From Timema cristinae (Eukaryota; Arthropoda; Insecta; Phasmatodea; Timematidae), in the NCBI GenBank assembly GCA_039000515.1, contig JBCFYV010000001.1:51962092-52026091 (forward strand): 64,000 bases of DNA, written 5' to 3'. Shown here piece after piece: positions 10,241-20,115 of the stretch; position 1 is the first letter of the stretch, and each line of letters opens with the position of its first letter. A program made the translations under genes and the position numbers. A model generated the notes under the pieces. That model saw nothing but the letters and a program-made list of their open reading frames with translations, made no database searches and was not told the origin of the DNA.

Positions 10241-10784
10241 ATGTTATTTACATTGTTATTCCTGCTCTGTAAATTTGCATCCCCCCCACCTTTAGTTTTA
10301 CTAAGTAAGGTGCAATTTTCACATAGACATGAACAATTTTTTTTGAATGTAATTTTATATTAGTTAGTTCAGTTGTTTGCGTTATCTGTTCACAAATCAA
10401 GGATGAAAACAAAGGCCCGTGTGAAGGTGCATCGTACACATCGTAGTAACTAAATAACTAGTTATTGTTTGACATTATTTCTATAAAGGTTTAACTACGT
10501 AATTAAGTACGAAGACATCGGAAACTGTTTCAATTTCACGTGAGGGCGGACTCACGCTGTCCTACGCCCGGACATTGCACGTCACCTGTTGACCTTAATC
10601 CTCCTGTTATCAGTAGACACTGTCACACGGGCCTGTTATCACTGCAAAGAGGGCATTCCCCTCCAAACTGGGTCACACACGCAACTATAGTAGTCGCCAT
10701 GAATGACAGCTCACAATTTAAAACAAATCATTGCAGTGCAGTATCCAATTTTCATTTATATGAAAGCTACTAGATCTAATTTTA
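10241..10784. other. Spacer, no gene recognised
   Basis: Contains a C run at 10280 and a GC-richer portion at 10540-10710 with no recognisable protein. Confidence 0.4.
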
Positions 10785-10920
10785 TACATACATACGTCAA
10801 GTAATGTTATCCACAGCTGTTCCTTTTGTTAGATAATATCAATACCAATAAAATGATAAGCCTTAAAAAAAAATATATAAAGCAAAATATTATATTTGTA
10901 TTTTCTAAAAACTACTCCTA
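10785..10920 (+). mobile_element. Dispersed repeat family E, copy 2
   Basis: ATACGTCAAGTAATGTTATC, ACAGCTGTTCCTTTTG and ATATCAATACCAATA follow the order seen in the 45060-45215 copy. Confidence 0.6.
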
Positions 10921-10939
10921 GGATAATCCTACTAAAGTT

Positions 10940-10970
10940 ACCAGTTCGGGTTATACGTGTGTGTATATTA
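10940..10970 (-). mobile_element. SINE tail scrap
   Basis: CAGTTCGGGTTATACG matches the inverted shared SINE tail; nothing else of the SINE remains. Confidence 0.45.
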
Positions 10971-10999
10971 TAAATATATATAGTTAGATAATGCAGACA

Positions 11000-11149
11000 T
11001 GATTATTTTAAAAGTAGCGAATTAAATTTAGGAGTAATATCTAATTTAATTACATTTAAAACTTTAAAATTAATTTTTATTTTAACCAATTAAATTAACT
11101 TAAATGTAGATCTGATTATTTTAAAAGTAGTGAATTAAATTTAGGAGTA
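11000..11149. repeat. Direct duplication of 37 bp
   Basis: TGATTATTTTAAAAGTAG at 11000-11017 continues to 11036 and recurs at 11113-11149 with one difference. The spacer is AT-rich. Confidence 0.75.
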
Positions 11150-11159
11150 CAACAATAAT

Positions 11160-11350
11160 GTAATAGGAATGAGGAAATTAGAATATAGAGGAAATTACAC
11201 ACATTTGCGTGAAAGGAAAATGGAAAACCATTTAGGAAAAACAGCCCTCATAGCACCCAACTGGGATTCTGACCCCTCTCTCTCTGTCATTGGCAGTCTA
11301 GTCCAACATGAGAGTAACGCCTTAGGCCATGTGGCCACCAAAGCAGGTTG
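11160..11350 (-). mobile_element. SINE-2/SINE-3-like divergent copy
   Basis: Minus-strand body words TTTTTCCTAAATGGTTTTCC and CACGCAAATGTGTG and a worn tRNA-like head. Older than the 9971 copy; ends not resolved. Confidence 0.55.
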
Positions 11351-11714
11351 TATTATTGTTTAGAGCATAAATATATATATATTATATAATATATACATTC
11401 AAACACATACCTACTACCAAATGACGTAAAACCAACCATATGTGAATCATTGATCTTGTCAAATTTTGACTGAGAGCTTCTCCTTGGCATGAATACAAAC
11501 AACAGAAAATCCAAAAAAATCCAAAACCCCTGTTTAGGATTTATTTTTTAAATAAAAAAAATAATCATATTAGCAATTACATAAAAGAATAGTGGCTCAT
11601 TATGAAAAAAATACGTCTTTTGAGTTTTATTTCACTGTTTTTTTTAAATAATAGAATCAAAATGACCGTCTTATCTCTACTTAGACGTGACAAAAATATT
11701 TGGCATACATATAG

Positions 11715-12040
11715 GATAGATGCCTAATCACACCATTCCCTTACAGACTAAGCATGAAACTGTGTACATAGCTCAAAAAACAATTAACTTTCTCCACACT
11801 TCCCTTTCCTTGCATATTCCCTTCGCTTCAACATCTATACACCGAGTCATACATGCTCTTTTATTATTAAAACTCTTAATGTTTCTCTTTTTCACACTTC
11901 ATTCGTTTACAACATTTAGGTACGTCTTACATGACCTACCCCTTCCTTTTGATCCACACACTCTACCTTCATATATTTGCTTCGTCACTGTTAAACCAGT
12001 CCAGACCAGATACTTTTGTTTACACGCACACCATTGAGGG
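11715..12040 (-). mobile_element. LINE 3'-end fragment, same family as the LINE at 38-39.8 kb
   Basis: Reverse complement matches 39530-39790 at high identity: GTGACGAAGCAAATATATGA, CATGTAAGACGTACC, AACATTAAGAGTTTTAATAA, GTATGACTCGGTGTATAG and GAAGCGAAGGGAATATGCAA occur in the same order. It is a 5'-truncated copy covering only the end of ORF2 and the 3' region. The plus-strand open frame over it is a by-product. Confidence 0.8.
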
Positions 12041-12174
12041 TAGACACATAATAGAGTGTGTTCGACTCTGGGTTGAGAAATCTCAATCCTAGCTGTGTCG
12101 AGTTTTTTTTAAACGTGTCAGATTTTTCATTTTTATCCAAGTATAGCTCTTATCTTTGTTGGGACTGTAGGTAA

Positions 12175-12365
12175 GTGACAGCTATACACATATTTTTGTT
12201 GCTAGAACAGTAGAGAAAATTCAAACATATCTCTTTACGGCCAATATTGATAATATTTTACTATATTATTTGTGTTTTCTATAAGCATTTATAATAATAT
12301 ATTATCAAAAGTGACAGCTACATACGACATGGCTTCATGTATGAATATATTAAAATTGTTTTAGT
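12175..12365 (-). mobile_element. Dispersed repeat family E, copy 3, plus family H piece
   Basis: Family E order on the minus strand (TTCATACATGAAGCC, TGTAGCTGTCACTTTTGATA, TATTATTATAAATGC, ATATGTTTGAATTTTCTCTA). The following 12400-12450 piece (GCAGAAGATTCTTTATTGAA) resembles the left part of the TIR element at 45.4 kb. Confidence 0.6.
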
Positions 12366-12504
12366 AACTTTATTAACTAACGTTTACTGTTCTTCCTACC
12401 AAAAGCATATCATAGCAGAAGATTCTTTATTGAAAACATTGGCTTACGTCACCAATGTCTACCTATTAGACACAGGGCCTATTATTTAAATTTAAAAATG
12501 ACAC

Positions 12505-12582
12505 CAGGGCACGGGAATAGAACCCTGGACCTTTGTCCAAGGCTCTAACCACTGAGCTATACAGTAATGGTCCCGTGCACTG
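12505..12582 (-). mobile_element. tRNA-like SINE head
   Basis: Minus strand gives TATAGCTCAGTGGTTAGAGC (A box) and CAGGGTTCTATTCCC (B box) with tRNA-like spacing. It lacks an acceptor-stem partner, so it is called a SINE head and not a tRNA gene. Confidence 0.55.
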
Positions 12583-12868
12583 GATCATTTTTCACTCATA
12601 TTTAAGATAGTATGTGATGGATGTATGGAAATCTTCAGCTACAATTAAGATCACGAGTTATCAGATAACGCCGCCACCTTCCACTCGGAGGGCTTTACTC
12701 GTATGCTGCCAATGGTACAATTACAACTGTACCATTACGCATATTAAGATGAATTAAATAGCAAAGTCATTATACTGTACTTGCTAATTACTGTTATAGA
12801 CTCATCTAAATACGAAATAACTTCAGACATGGTTTGCAATTAAAAAAACCTTTGCTTGCTGTCACTTA

Positions 12869-13552
12869 GGGGCCATTCTTAAATTACGTAAGGCTTTATT
12901 TTTTTCATGATTTTGACCCCCTCCCCCATCCCTACACCCACTACCCCTACGTAAGAGACAGTAAGATTTTCCATCCTCCCTTTATAGCTGAAGTATTTGT
13001 CTACGATCTGGTAGATTATATCATTTTATTCATTTAATTATTTTTAGAGCCCACCTGGGTGGCCGCATGGTCTAACCAGCTACTCTCGCAGTAGACTAGA
13101 ACGCCGATGATAGGGTGATTGAGGTTCGAATCTCGTTCGGGTGTACTGAGGTTTTTGTTTCCCAAATATCTTTCTACTCCACTTCCACACAAATACGGGT
13201 ACACTTCCCTTACATTTAACCTTCCTAATCCCTAAAACCATTGGCATACTTATTACATAAGCGTATAAGTAATGCGGTGCTAATATTTATATTTATAAAT
13301 CGAGGAATATAAAATCTATTTCTATAAAACTGTGAATATTAATGATTAAAGTTGAGTTAGTCAATGAATGAAAATGAAACAATTAAGAATTTTCTGACAA
13401 TTAAAAAAAAAAAATCTCTCTCACTATCAACATCGATAACAAATCTTACACGAGAAAGATTATGATCCATAACCCCTTTTCGTAAGACAACGCAAGAAAA
13501 TAAAGAATTCCCTATCCCCCCAAAAATCTTTACGTAATTTAATGGCGGTCCC
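12869..13552. mobile_element. TIR element interrupted by a SINE-3
   Basis: Left end GGGGCCATTCTTAAATTACG and inverted right end GGGACCGCCATTAAATTACG match, each next to a TTA/TAA. Subterminal CCCCCTCCCCC and CGTAAG motifs follow the left end and a C run with TTACGAAAAGG precedes the right end. Non-coding, 684 bp including the SINE-3 at 13050-13290. The three-base TWA-like flank would fit PIF/Harbinger; this is inference. Confidence 0.65.
13050..13290 (+). mobile_element. SINE-3 copy
   Basis: Head GGTGGCCGCATGGTCTAACC, CTCGCAGTAGACTAGA, B box GAGGTTCGAATCTC. Body and tail follow the SINE-2 pattern and end ATAAGTAATGCGGTGCTAATA. Another full copy is at 19330-19575 and a partial at 62122-62290. 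Confidence 0.8.
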
Positions 13553-13559
13553 TAACATA

Positions 13560-14500
13560 GACTCCCACCTTAGATGGACTTTAGACGCAAGTTTCTCTTA
13601 CTTATCCGCTGTCTCCTTCATCTGACCTTAGAAGACGCTGTTTATTACAGTACGACCTAAAACCCCAAACGGCATCCATTGAACACAAGCGAGGGTTTGT
13701 CAAAAAACTAAATCTTGACAAGGTTTTCAGGGGAGAATATAGGGTGGGTGTTTAAGAAGAAATACTCCTGTGAACAAGTGGGGTCAGATTTATTCCTACC
13801 AACAATAGCTGTGGACATGTTGATGGAAACTAGGTCATGAGGAAGGGGGTTCCGTGACGGATTCAGCATCACGGGTCCAACAGGCCTAGATTAAGTCACG
13901 TCACAGTAAATATACGATTTACTGCCATCCCACTTCTAGGAACTTGTATCTTTGGTCGTTGTGTGCGCCACGTCTTACTACCCGTCCGGGATTTTCACAG
14001 AGTCACACTAGCAGGGCTTATTAACCAGGGGTGAGGGGAGGGGGGTTTGTACACACTCCTTGGGAGCGTGTGGGAGAAACCGAATAATGAAGGCATGGGG
14101 CAATTTTAAAATAAGTTTGTTTTTGAATTATAATAAGCTGTCACAGTTATTAATAAGGATTGATGTTTTGATTGCGCAAAAGCGGCAAGGAAAAATCTCA
14201 CCAGTTGTAGCTAGTCTGTGCATGTGTGATTTTCTGTTTTTCTATTAATAAATATAACAAAATCCTTATGATTTTCTTTCAGCTGTTTTATTCTGAGCTA
14301 TCAATATGTAAAGTAAAACCTAGATAATGACAAATTTCTTGATGTCATACTGGTACCTAATAGGACTGGTGATGATCATTTTGTCAAACTGGAGGAAGTG
14401 GTATTGGGGACATAGCCCTATTGGGTATACTATTAGAGTTCTTTAATCGTAAAAACGTGCACCCCTGCAGGCTTCTGGGGAGTGCTTGATGTAAGCATAA
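13560..14500. other. Unassigned region
   Basis: No gene recognised. A worn SINE-tail scrap (ACGTCTTACTACCCGTCCGG) lies at 13970-13990. Confidence 0.4.
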
Positions 14501-14511
14501 TTTAGAAAAAA

Positions 14512-14665
14512 AAAATCGGCTATGCATAGAAGGAGAGTTGAAAACCATTTGAAAAAATACCCACCACAGTACACCAGCTGGTAATTGAATCCTGATCTCC
14601 CTGAAACTAGTAAAACTTAAAACTGACTGGACGAGACCAGTGTCTTTGTACGTGTGCCCGCTGAT
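14512..14665 (-). mobile_element. SINE-2/3-like fragment
   Basis: Body words GGAGAGTTGAAAACCATTTG and GATCTCCCTG are in the order of an inverted SINE-2. The head is degraded and the tail is missing. Confidence 0.5.
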
Positions 14666-14700
14666 ACAGGTATCTATTTTTAAGATTAAGTTTTTTTTAA

Positions 14701-14961
14701 CCCGCCTCGGTGTCGTAGTTGGCTAACGCGCTTGTCGTGTTGAGCTTGACTGCTGAGGACGGGGAGATTGAGGTTCGAATCTCGGTCGGGTGAACTTGGG
14801 GGGGGGGGTTTCCTAAATGGTTTTCCACTCTCCCTCCACGCAAATGCTGGTTCATTTCCTCTAATTCAACCTTCCCAATTCCTAATCTATTAACGTAATT
14901 AGTACTTAAAGCGTATAACCCGAACGGGTAGTAAGACGCGGTGCTAAATATATAACTTATA
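14701..14961 (+). mobile_element. SINE-2, full copy with target-site duplication
   Basis: Best plus-strand SINE-2. CCCGCCTCGGTGTCGTAGTT opens the head, B box GAGGTTCGAATCTCGG, a G run, body TTTTCCACTCTCCCTCCACG, tail ATAACCCGAACGGGTAGTAA. A duplicated AAG(T)nAA motif lies at 14688-14700 and about 14962-14973, differing in T-run length. Confidence 0.92.
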
Positions 14962-15356
14962 AAGTTTTTTTAATTATATCTAACCATCAAATGAAACAGT
15001 ATAAAATGGATGATTTTAAGGGAAAATAGTTAGTTAACAGCCTTTCAAGGAATAGCTATTATCGGTGCACCCTTTCGGGGATCGAACCTGGTCTTCCTAC
15101 GTCAGACGCCAAGAAAACCGGAGTTGAACTAAATCAACCTGTCAATCAATGTGTATTTGTTTTTCACAACCTTTGATTAAAACCTACCGCATCCGTGGGA
15201 CAAAGGCTCCTAGCTCGCTTAGTCTAGTTTGCCGGTGACGGGTGGTTTGGTGTTCAAATACATTCAAGCAAATTCTGGACCATTAGGCCCGATGCCCAAG
15301 AGCGACGTGCGTCTTCTTTACAGTCGCGTCCTGTGACGCTGCGCCACTACTAAAAG

Positions 15357-16010
15357 CAGTTCACACAAGCGACCTGCGTCCAGTGGCGCTAAGTTGACGC
15401 CACGTCACAGCACCCGGAGCAGTTCACACTAGCGACCTGCGTCTAGTGGCGCTAAGTTGACGCCACGTCACAGCACCCGGAGCAGTTCACACAAGCGACC
15501 TGCGTCTAGTGGCGCTAAGTTGACGCCACGTCACAGCACCCGGAGCAGTTCACACAAGCGACCTGCGTCTAGTGGCGCTAAGTTGACGCCACGTCACAGC
15601 ACCCGGAGCAGTTCACACTAGCGACCTGCGTCTAGTGGCGCTAAGTTGACGCCACGTCACAGCACCCGGAGCAGTTTACACTAGCGACCTGCGTCTAGTG
15701 GCGCTAAATTGACGCCACGTCACAGTACCCGGAGCAGTTCACACAAGCGACCTGCGTCTAGTGGCGCTAAGTTGACGCCACGTCACAGCACCCGGAGCAG
15801 TTCACACTAGCGACCTGCGTCTAGTGGCGCTAAGTTGATGCCACGTCACAGCACCCGGAGCAGTTCACACTAGCGACCTGCGTCTAGTGGCACTAAGTTG
15901 ACGCCACGTCCCAGCACCCGGAGCAGTTCACACAAGCGACCTACGTCTGATGACACTAAGTTGACGCCACGTCCCAGCACCCGGAGCAGTTCACACAAGC
16001 GACTTACGTC
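15357..16010. repeat. 63-bp tandem array, about 10 copies
   Basis: CAGTTCACACAAGCGACCTG recurs at 15357, 15420, 15483, 15546 and so on every 63 bp. Units are very alike in the left and middle and more diverged on the right (15924 on). The unit shares AGCGAC(G/C)TGCGTC with the TIR of the element that holds it. Confidence 0.95.
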
Positions 16011-16257
16011 TATTTGGACGCAACTCTCGGTCTCAGTTGGTTTGAAGCCATGGCGGTGATAAGTAAACTCTGGGCGCGGAAAAACAAAGGCAAACATATC
16101 TTTGTTGTACACAACTCTAATACCCTGACATTAACTTTTAGGTGATCTTAATTATATCTGTAACAATAATACATAGGTATTTTGCCTAACATTCGGTTTT
16201 TACTCATTATTTTATAAGTTAACAGTGATTGTGACATCTTTAAAGTATTTTATAAAT

Positions 16258-16425
16258 TATTATTATTACTATTATTATTAGCACCGCGTCTTACTACCCG
16301 TTCGGGTTATACGCACTTACGCTAATATGTAATGGGTAGGGTGATTGTGAGATGAAATGAAGGACCTACAGTTTAACGTGGAATCCAAACCACGGTGGAG
16401 GCCTGGCATTCCCCACATTCATAAA
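16258..16425 (-). mobile_element. SINE-1, 5'-truncated copy
   Basis: Minus-strand tail and body up to GGAATGCCAGGCCTCC, head missing, (TAA)n at its end. It inserted in the TIR element after that element's repeats formed. Confidence 0.88.
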
Positions 16426-17133
16426 AATTGTTATTGTGAAAATAAATGGTTAGGTAGTAGTGTACATAGTTTTAATGCACTTTTACTATAATTTCTGAAT
16501 AATACGGCTAATACATATGACATATGGTCCCAGTTAGCCCTTATTAAAGAAGTTCTGATTACCGTCACAGTGACGCATGCAGTTCGTATGCACTGCTCTA
16601 TGTCTTCACAGGGACAGACAGAACGCTTAACGGTAGTGTCACCGCCGCGTTTTGCGGAAACCCGCGTCACTAGTTTTGACGCAACAATGACGGCAACTTT
16701 ACTCCAGACCTCGCGTCCCGTGTGAACTCCATCATTCTAATCAAAGTAATGCTGAGACGCAGCGTCACATGACGCGACTGTAAAGAGGACGCACGTCGCT
16801 AGTGGGCACCGGGCCTTTATCCTTATCATAACTAGCCAGCCCATAGAGGTCCATAAACTTGGCCCCGCCCATGAAAGCATTAACGACCGGACCTAGTGCA
16901 ATCGTTAGTGCTACGTTAGTGCTGGTCATTGAACACAAAAATTTCGTTATTGCTACATTCTTGTGGAAGCTATAAGTTAAAACCGTCTGGTGGGGCTAAA
17001 TTGACTTCAACCTGGCCCCACCCAGCATCTGACGGTCAAGCACTAATGACAAAACCTAATGAAATTGTTAGTGCTACTTTAGTGTTGCATTGATGATGAA
17101 ACGTCTGAAAATAATTTATCTAATAGAAAAATA

Positions 17134-17448
17134 ACACATTTCCAAACGGGCAGTCAAATTTTGATTGAGATCCCAGATTTATTAACCAAAGGCAGTATTT
17201 TGCTTCGGGGCTCAGAGCCAACCCTTTCATTGATTCCATTTTCATTAGAACTAATGCAAAAAATATTATACTTACGATCAGTGATTGCATTTCATAGCCC
17301 TTTATCTGTGCAAAGTGTTGGTCGCTATACTGCATATTGTAAACGTTCCGACGGTTATTGGGAACATTTCGATGATTTGGCAACTAAAGTGAAAAAGGTT
17401 TCAAGTGACACAAAAATACTGCCACATTTGCTTTTATATACCATATAA
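17134..17448 (+). pseudogene. Ubiquitin-specific protease (USP)-like C-terminal fragment
   Basis: USPs remove ubiquitin from proteins using a Cys-His-Asp/Asn triad. The open frame ends at a TAA at 17446-17448. Its last 60 or so residues follow the USP C-terminal box: a hydrophobic YLRSVIAFH strand, then GRYTAYCKRSDGYWEHFDD, then PHLLLYTI. In active USPs the first motif is GHY, with His as catalytic base. Here the codon at about 17321-17323 is CGC (Arg), one base from CAC. The catalytic Cys box, which lies far upstream in the family, is absent, because the frame starts next to the inverted arm. So it is a C-terminal remnant, enzymatically dead as it stands. It may be a captured host gene piece or part of an autonomous partner's protein set. 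The USP call rests on the motif pattern alone. Confidence 0.55.
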
Positions 17449-19325
17449 AGAAAAAACTCAAGTTAATTTATACGTTGCTTCACATACAATTATTTTTATT
17501 TCAAGTAGAAACAAACAGTGCTGAATGACATTTTATGTAGAGAAATTTAATATATTATGTAAATATGTAAAAATAAGTTTAAGCAAAGACTATATATGAT
17601 TAATCATTATTTTGTTTGTGTCTTAAATCAAATTTATAACACTGAAAATTAAATAATCCTGAATATATCTATTTGTACTTTTTTTTAAACATAACTAATT
17701 CATCAACAAGAACAGCTCGTGATTTTGTGATAGTATTATAAGTCAATTGTATTGTTTTTATTAAATCATCAAGTTTTTATTTTATAACATTATAAACTTA
17801 ATTGGTACAGTCCTTGTTAAAAAGTGGCCAAATCTTATGTAAAGTCCCACAATCATCCAGCAATCTTTGTGACTGATAATTAACGGTTTAATTTAAAAAC
17901 AATAAACATATTTTCAGTAGTGATTAATGATTTGATTAGTTTGAAATTAATATTGTTTTGTATTGTGTTTTATTTTTGCTAGGACCTACATCAAGGAATT
18001 CAAAACCTACACTGATGGATTTCACGCATATTTATATAATTTTTTTGGACGAAAAAAGTACATTATTGTGATATGTATATATACATGTAAAACTCAACGC
18101 CAGCTCACGCATATGTGTCCTCAAACCAGATTAAAGGCAAGAAAGCAAAGTTTAATGTTTATATATTTGTTTCAGAATGAGGAAAATAACTTTTAGTAAA
18201 CAAATTATAAATTCCTGAATATTTAATAGTCTTGATTGGTGTGAATGATTTATTTTTAAGTCTACCGGTGAATTTAGTAGTACAACAGGATTAAAGCATG
18301 TCATATAATTAAATGTATATGCTCAAGTTAAGAAACTAATGACTACTGTATTCTTAAATTGCAAAGGGTCATTTCTACAGTAATATAATGCCCATGTTTA
18401 ATTAATTATTTTTATAAAATAATTTTTTTTTAATAATGTACAGTATTTCAGTAACAATTTATGTAATTTGTTCTTCTTTGTTATTGTAATGTAATATTTC
18501 TGATGAGAAACTTCAATGCAATGTAATTAAAAAATATGACATATGTATAATATGAAAAATAATGTAGAATTAATAATTATTATAGGTCTGTTGTACCATC
18601 TAAATGTTGTGTTTCCTTTTTATGTTTGCACACAAAAATCATTACGATTCATTTAAATTAATTAGGGGGCTAGATACTTATTTGTACTGATACGCCCTTA
18701 AACAATAATTCTACTAATAATTTAAATAAATAGGAATAAGGAGGACCACTTAAAGGGCATGTTTATGCATTTTAATGGTGTAAGGAGGAAAGAAACATAG
18801 CGATAAACTTTGCTCACAAAATAATTTCGACTTCTTCCTTAATGCAACCAAGTGAAGTGTGAGTATAACAACTTAGACGACGTACCCACTGGCGTGAACT
18901 CCACTGGATTTTAAACGCGTGTTACTACATAATAAGCTATTGGTGTGTGAATCATGCAAATATTTTATTTATAATTCAAAATTTACTCTTATTTGTGATT
19001 TTTATTTTTGCTAATGGTGAAGCTTATTTGTCCAAAACTTATTTCTAATGAGTAACACTAATGGAAAACTAATGTTTATATTAGTGTAAATAGTTAGTTA
19101 TACTACTAAATTTTATAGGGTTTGTCAACTTGATATAAATTTGGCTCCAAACCAAACTATGCGCTTTATGTTTAATTGCCAACAATAATTTAGCACTCAC
19201 AGTTCTATTTCGTTTTGTTGTTGTTGGTTCTGTATCATTATGGTGGCCAAATCTAAGTTGTTGACAACTATTTATATGATATAACTAAACAAACTAAATA
19301 TTTAATAAGCGGTCATTAACTGACG
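17449..19325. other. AT-rich interior of the USP-bearing element
   Basis: No gene recognised in about 1.9 kb of strongly AT-rich sequence. Short open frames such as 17963-18196 show no known motif. Confidence 0.45.
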
Positions 19326-19329
19326 TGTC

Positions 19330-19575
19330 ACCCTCTTCTGTGGCCACATGGTAAAAGCCATCACTCTCGCAGTAGACTGGCTTCCGATGACAGGTAGATC
19401 GGAGTTCAATCTCAGTCGGATGCACCAGGATCAGTTTTTCCTAAATTATTTTCCAATCTCACTACACGCAAGTGTGGGTGCACTTCTTCCAAACTAAACA
19501 TTCTTCACCTCTATCACATTAGCGTAATTAGTAGATATGCGTATAGACTGAGCCTATAGTAAGACGTGGTGCTAA
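19330..19575 (+). mobile_element. SINE-3 copy
   Basis: CTGTGGCCACATGGTAAAAG, CTCGCAGTAGACTGGC and GAGTTCAATCTCAGTCGG make the head. The body and tail are worn but end AGTAAGACGTGGTGCTAAA. Confidence 0.78.
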
Positions 19576-20115
19576 AAAAAGCTGACGTGTTGATGGTGCG
19601 AACCTAAATCATTGTTGTGGACTGTATGTAACTTAACAATAAATACAGCCCTAACAATTTTTCTGGTTAAATGAGCTGCACTATAGAATTTTTTTGTTGC
19701 CTGAGCAACACTAACGTAGCACTAACGATTTCATTAGGTTTTGTCATTAGTGCTTGACCGTCAGATGCTGGGCGGGGCCAGGTTGAAGTCTTTTAGCCCC
19801 ACCAGACGGTTTTGCCTTATAGCTTCCACAAAAATGTAGCAATAACGAAATGTTTGTGTTCAATGGCCAGCACTAACGTAGCACTAACGATTGCCTTGGG
19901 TTTTGTCGTTAGTGCTGCACTATAAGATGGTGGGCGGGGCCAGGTTGACGTCAACTTGGCCCCGCCCAATGATTTTGGCTTATAGCTTCCACAAAAATGT
20001 AGCACTAACGAAATTTTTGTGTTCATTGACCAGCACTAACGTAGCACTAACGATTGCACTAGGTCCGGTCGTTAGTGCTTTCATGGGCGGGCCAAGTTTA
20101 TGCACCTAGCCCATA

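Larger units (their letters stand above)
15285..16816. mobile_element. TIR element carrying a 63-bp minisatellite
   Basis: Left end GGCCCGATGCCCAAGAGCGA and inverted right end GGCCCGGTGCCCACTAGCGA continue as matching arms (GACGTGCGTC, CTTTACAGTCGCGTC, TGTGACGCTGCG), about 58 bp with few mismatches. It is 1.53 kb without coding capacity, contains the array at 15357-16010 and a truncated SINE-1 at 16258-16425. The flanks are TTA on the left and TTT on the right, so a 3-bp target duplication is possible but not proven. Confidence 0.8.
16830..20115. mobile_element. Long-TIR element carrying a USP-like gene fragment
   Basis: The left arm 16830-17100 and right arm 19690-20115 are inverted copies. 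ATAAACTTGGCC, CGCCCATGAAAGCA, AACGACCGGACCTAGTGCAA and CGTTAGTGCTACGTTAGTGC occur in the same order when the right arm is reversed. The right arm contains one extra internal block, and both arms are studded with GCACTAACG-type words. The 2.6-kb middle holds the USP-like fragment, AT-rich sequence and a SINE-3. No transposase is recognisable, so it is probably non-autonomous. Confidence 0.75.

Noticed and set aside
11720..12037. 105-codon plus-strand frame as a membrane protein
   Set aside because: The region is the antisense of a LINE 3' end shared with 39530-39790; the hydrophobic look comes from the reverse strand.
12505..12582. Second tRNA gene
   Set aside because: A and B boxes are good but the acceptor stem does not pair and there is no proper T-run terminator; best read as a SINE head.
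15870..16112. 80-codon minus frame over the 63-bp array
   Set aside because: By-product of a tandem repeat with unit length divisible by three; only the last units stay open.
17963..18196. 77-codon frame as a second cargo gene in the USP-bearing element
   Set aside because: Lys/Tyr/Phe-rich composition follows AT-rich base content and no motif is seen.
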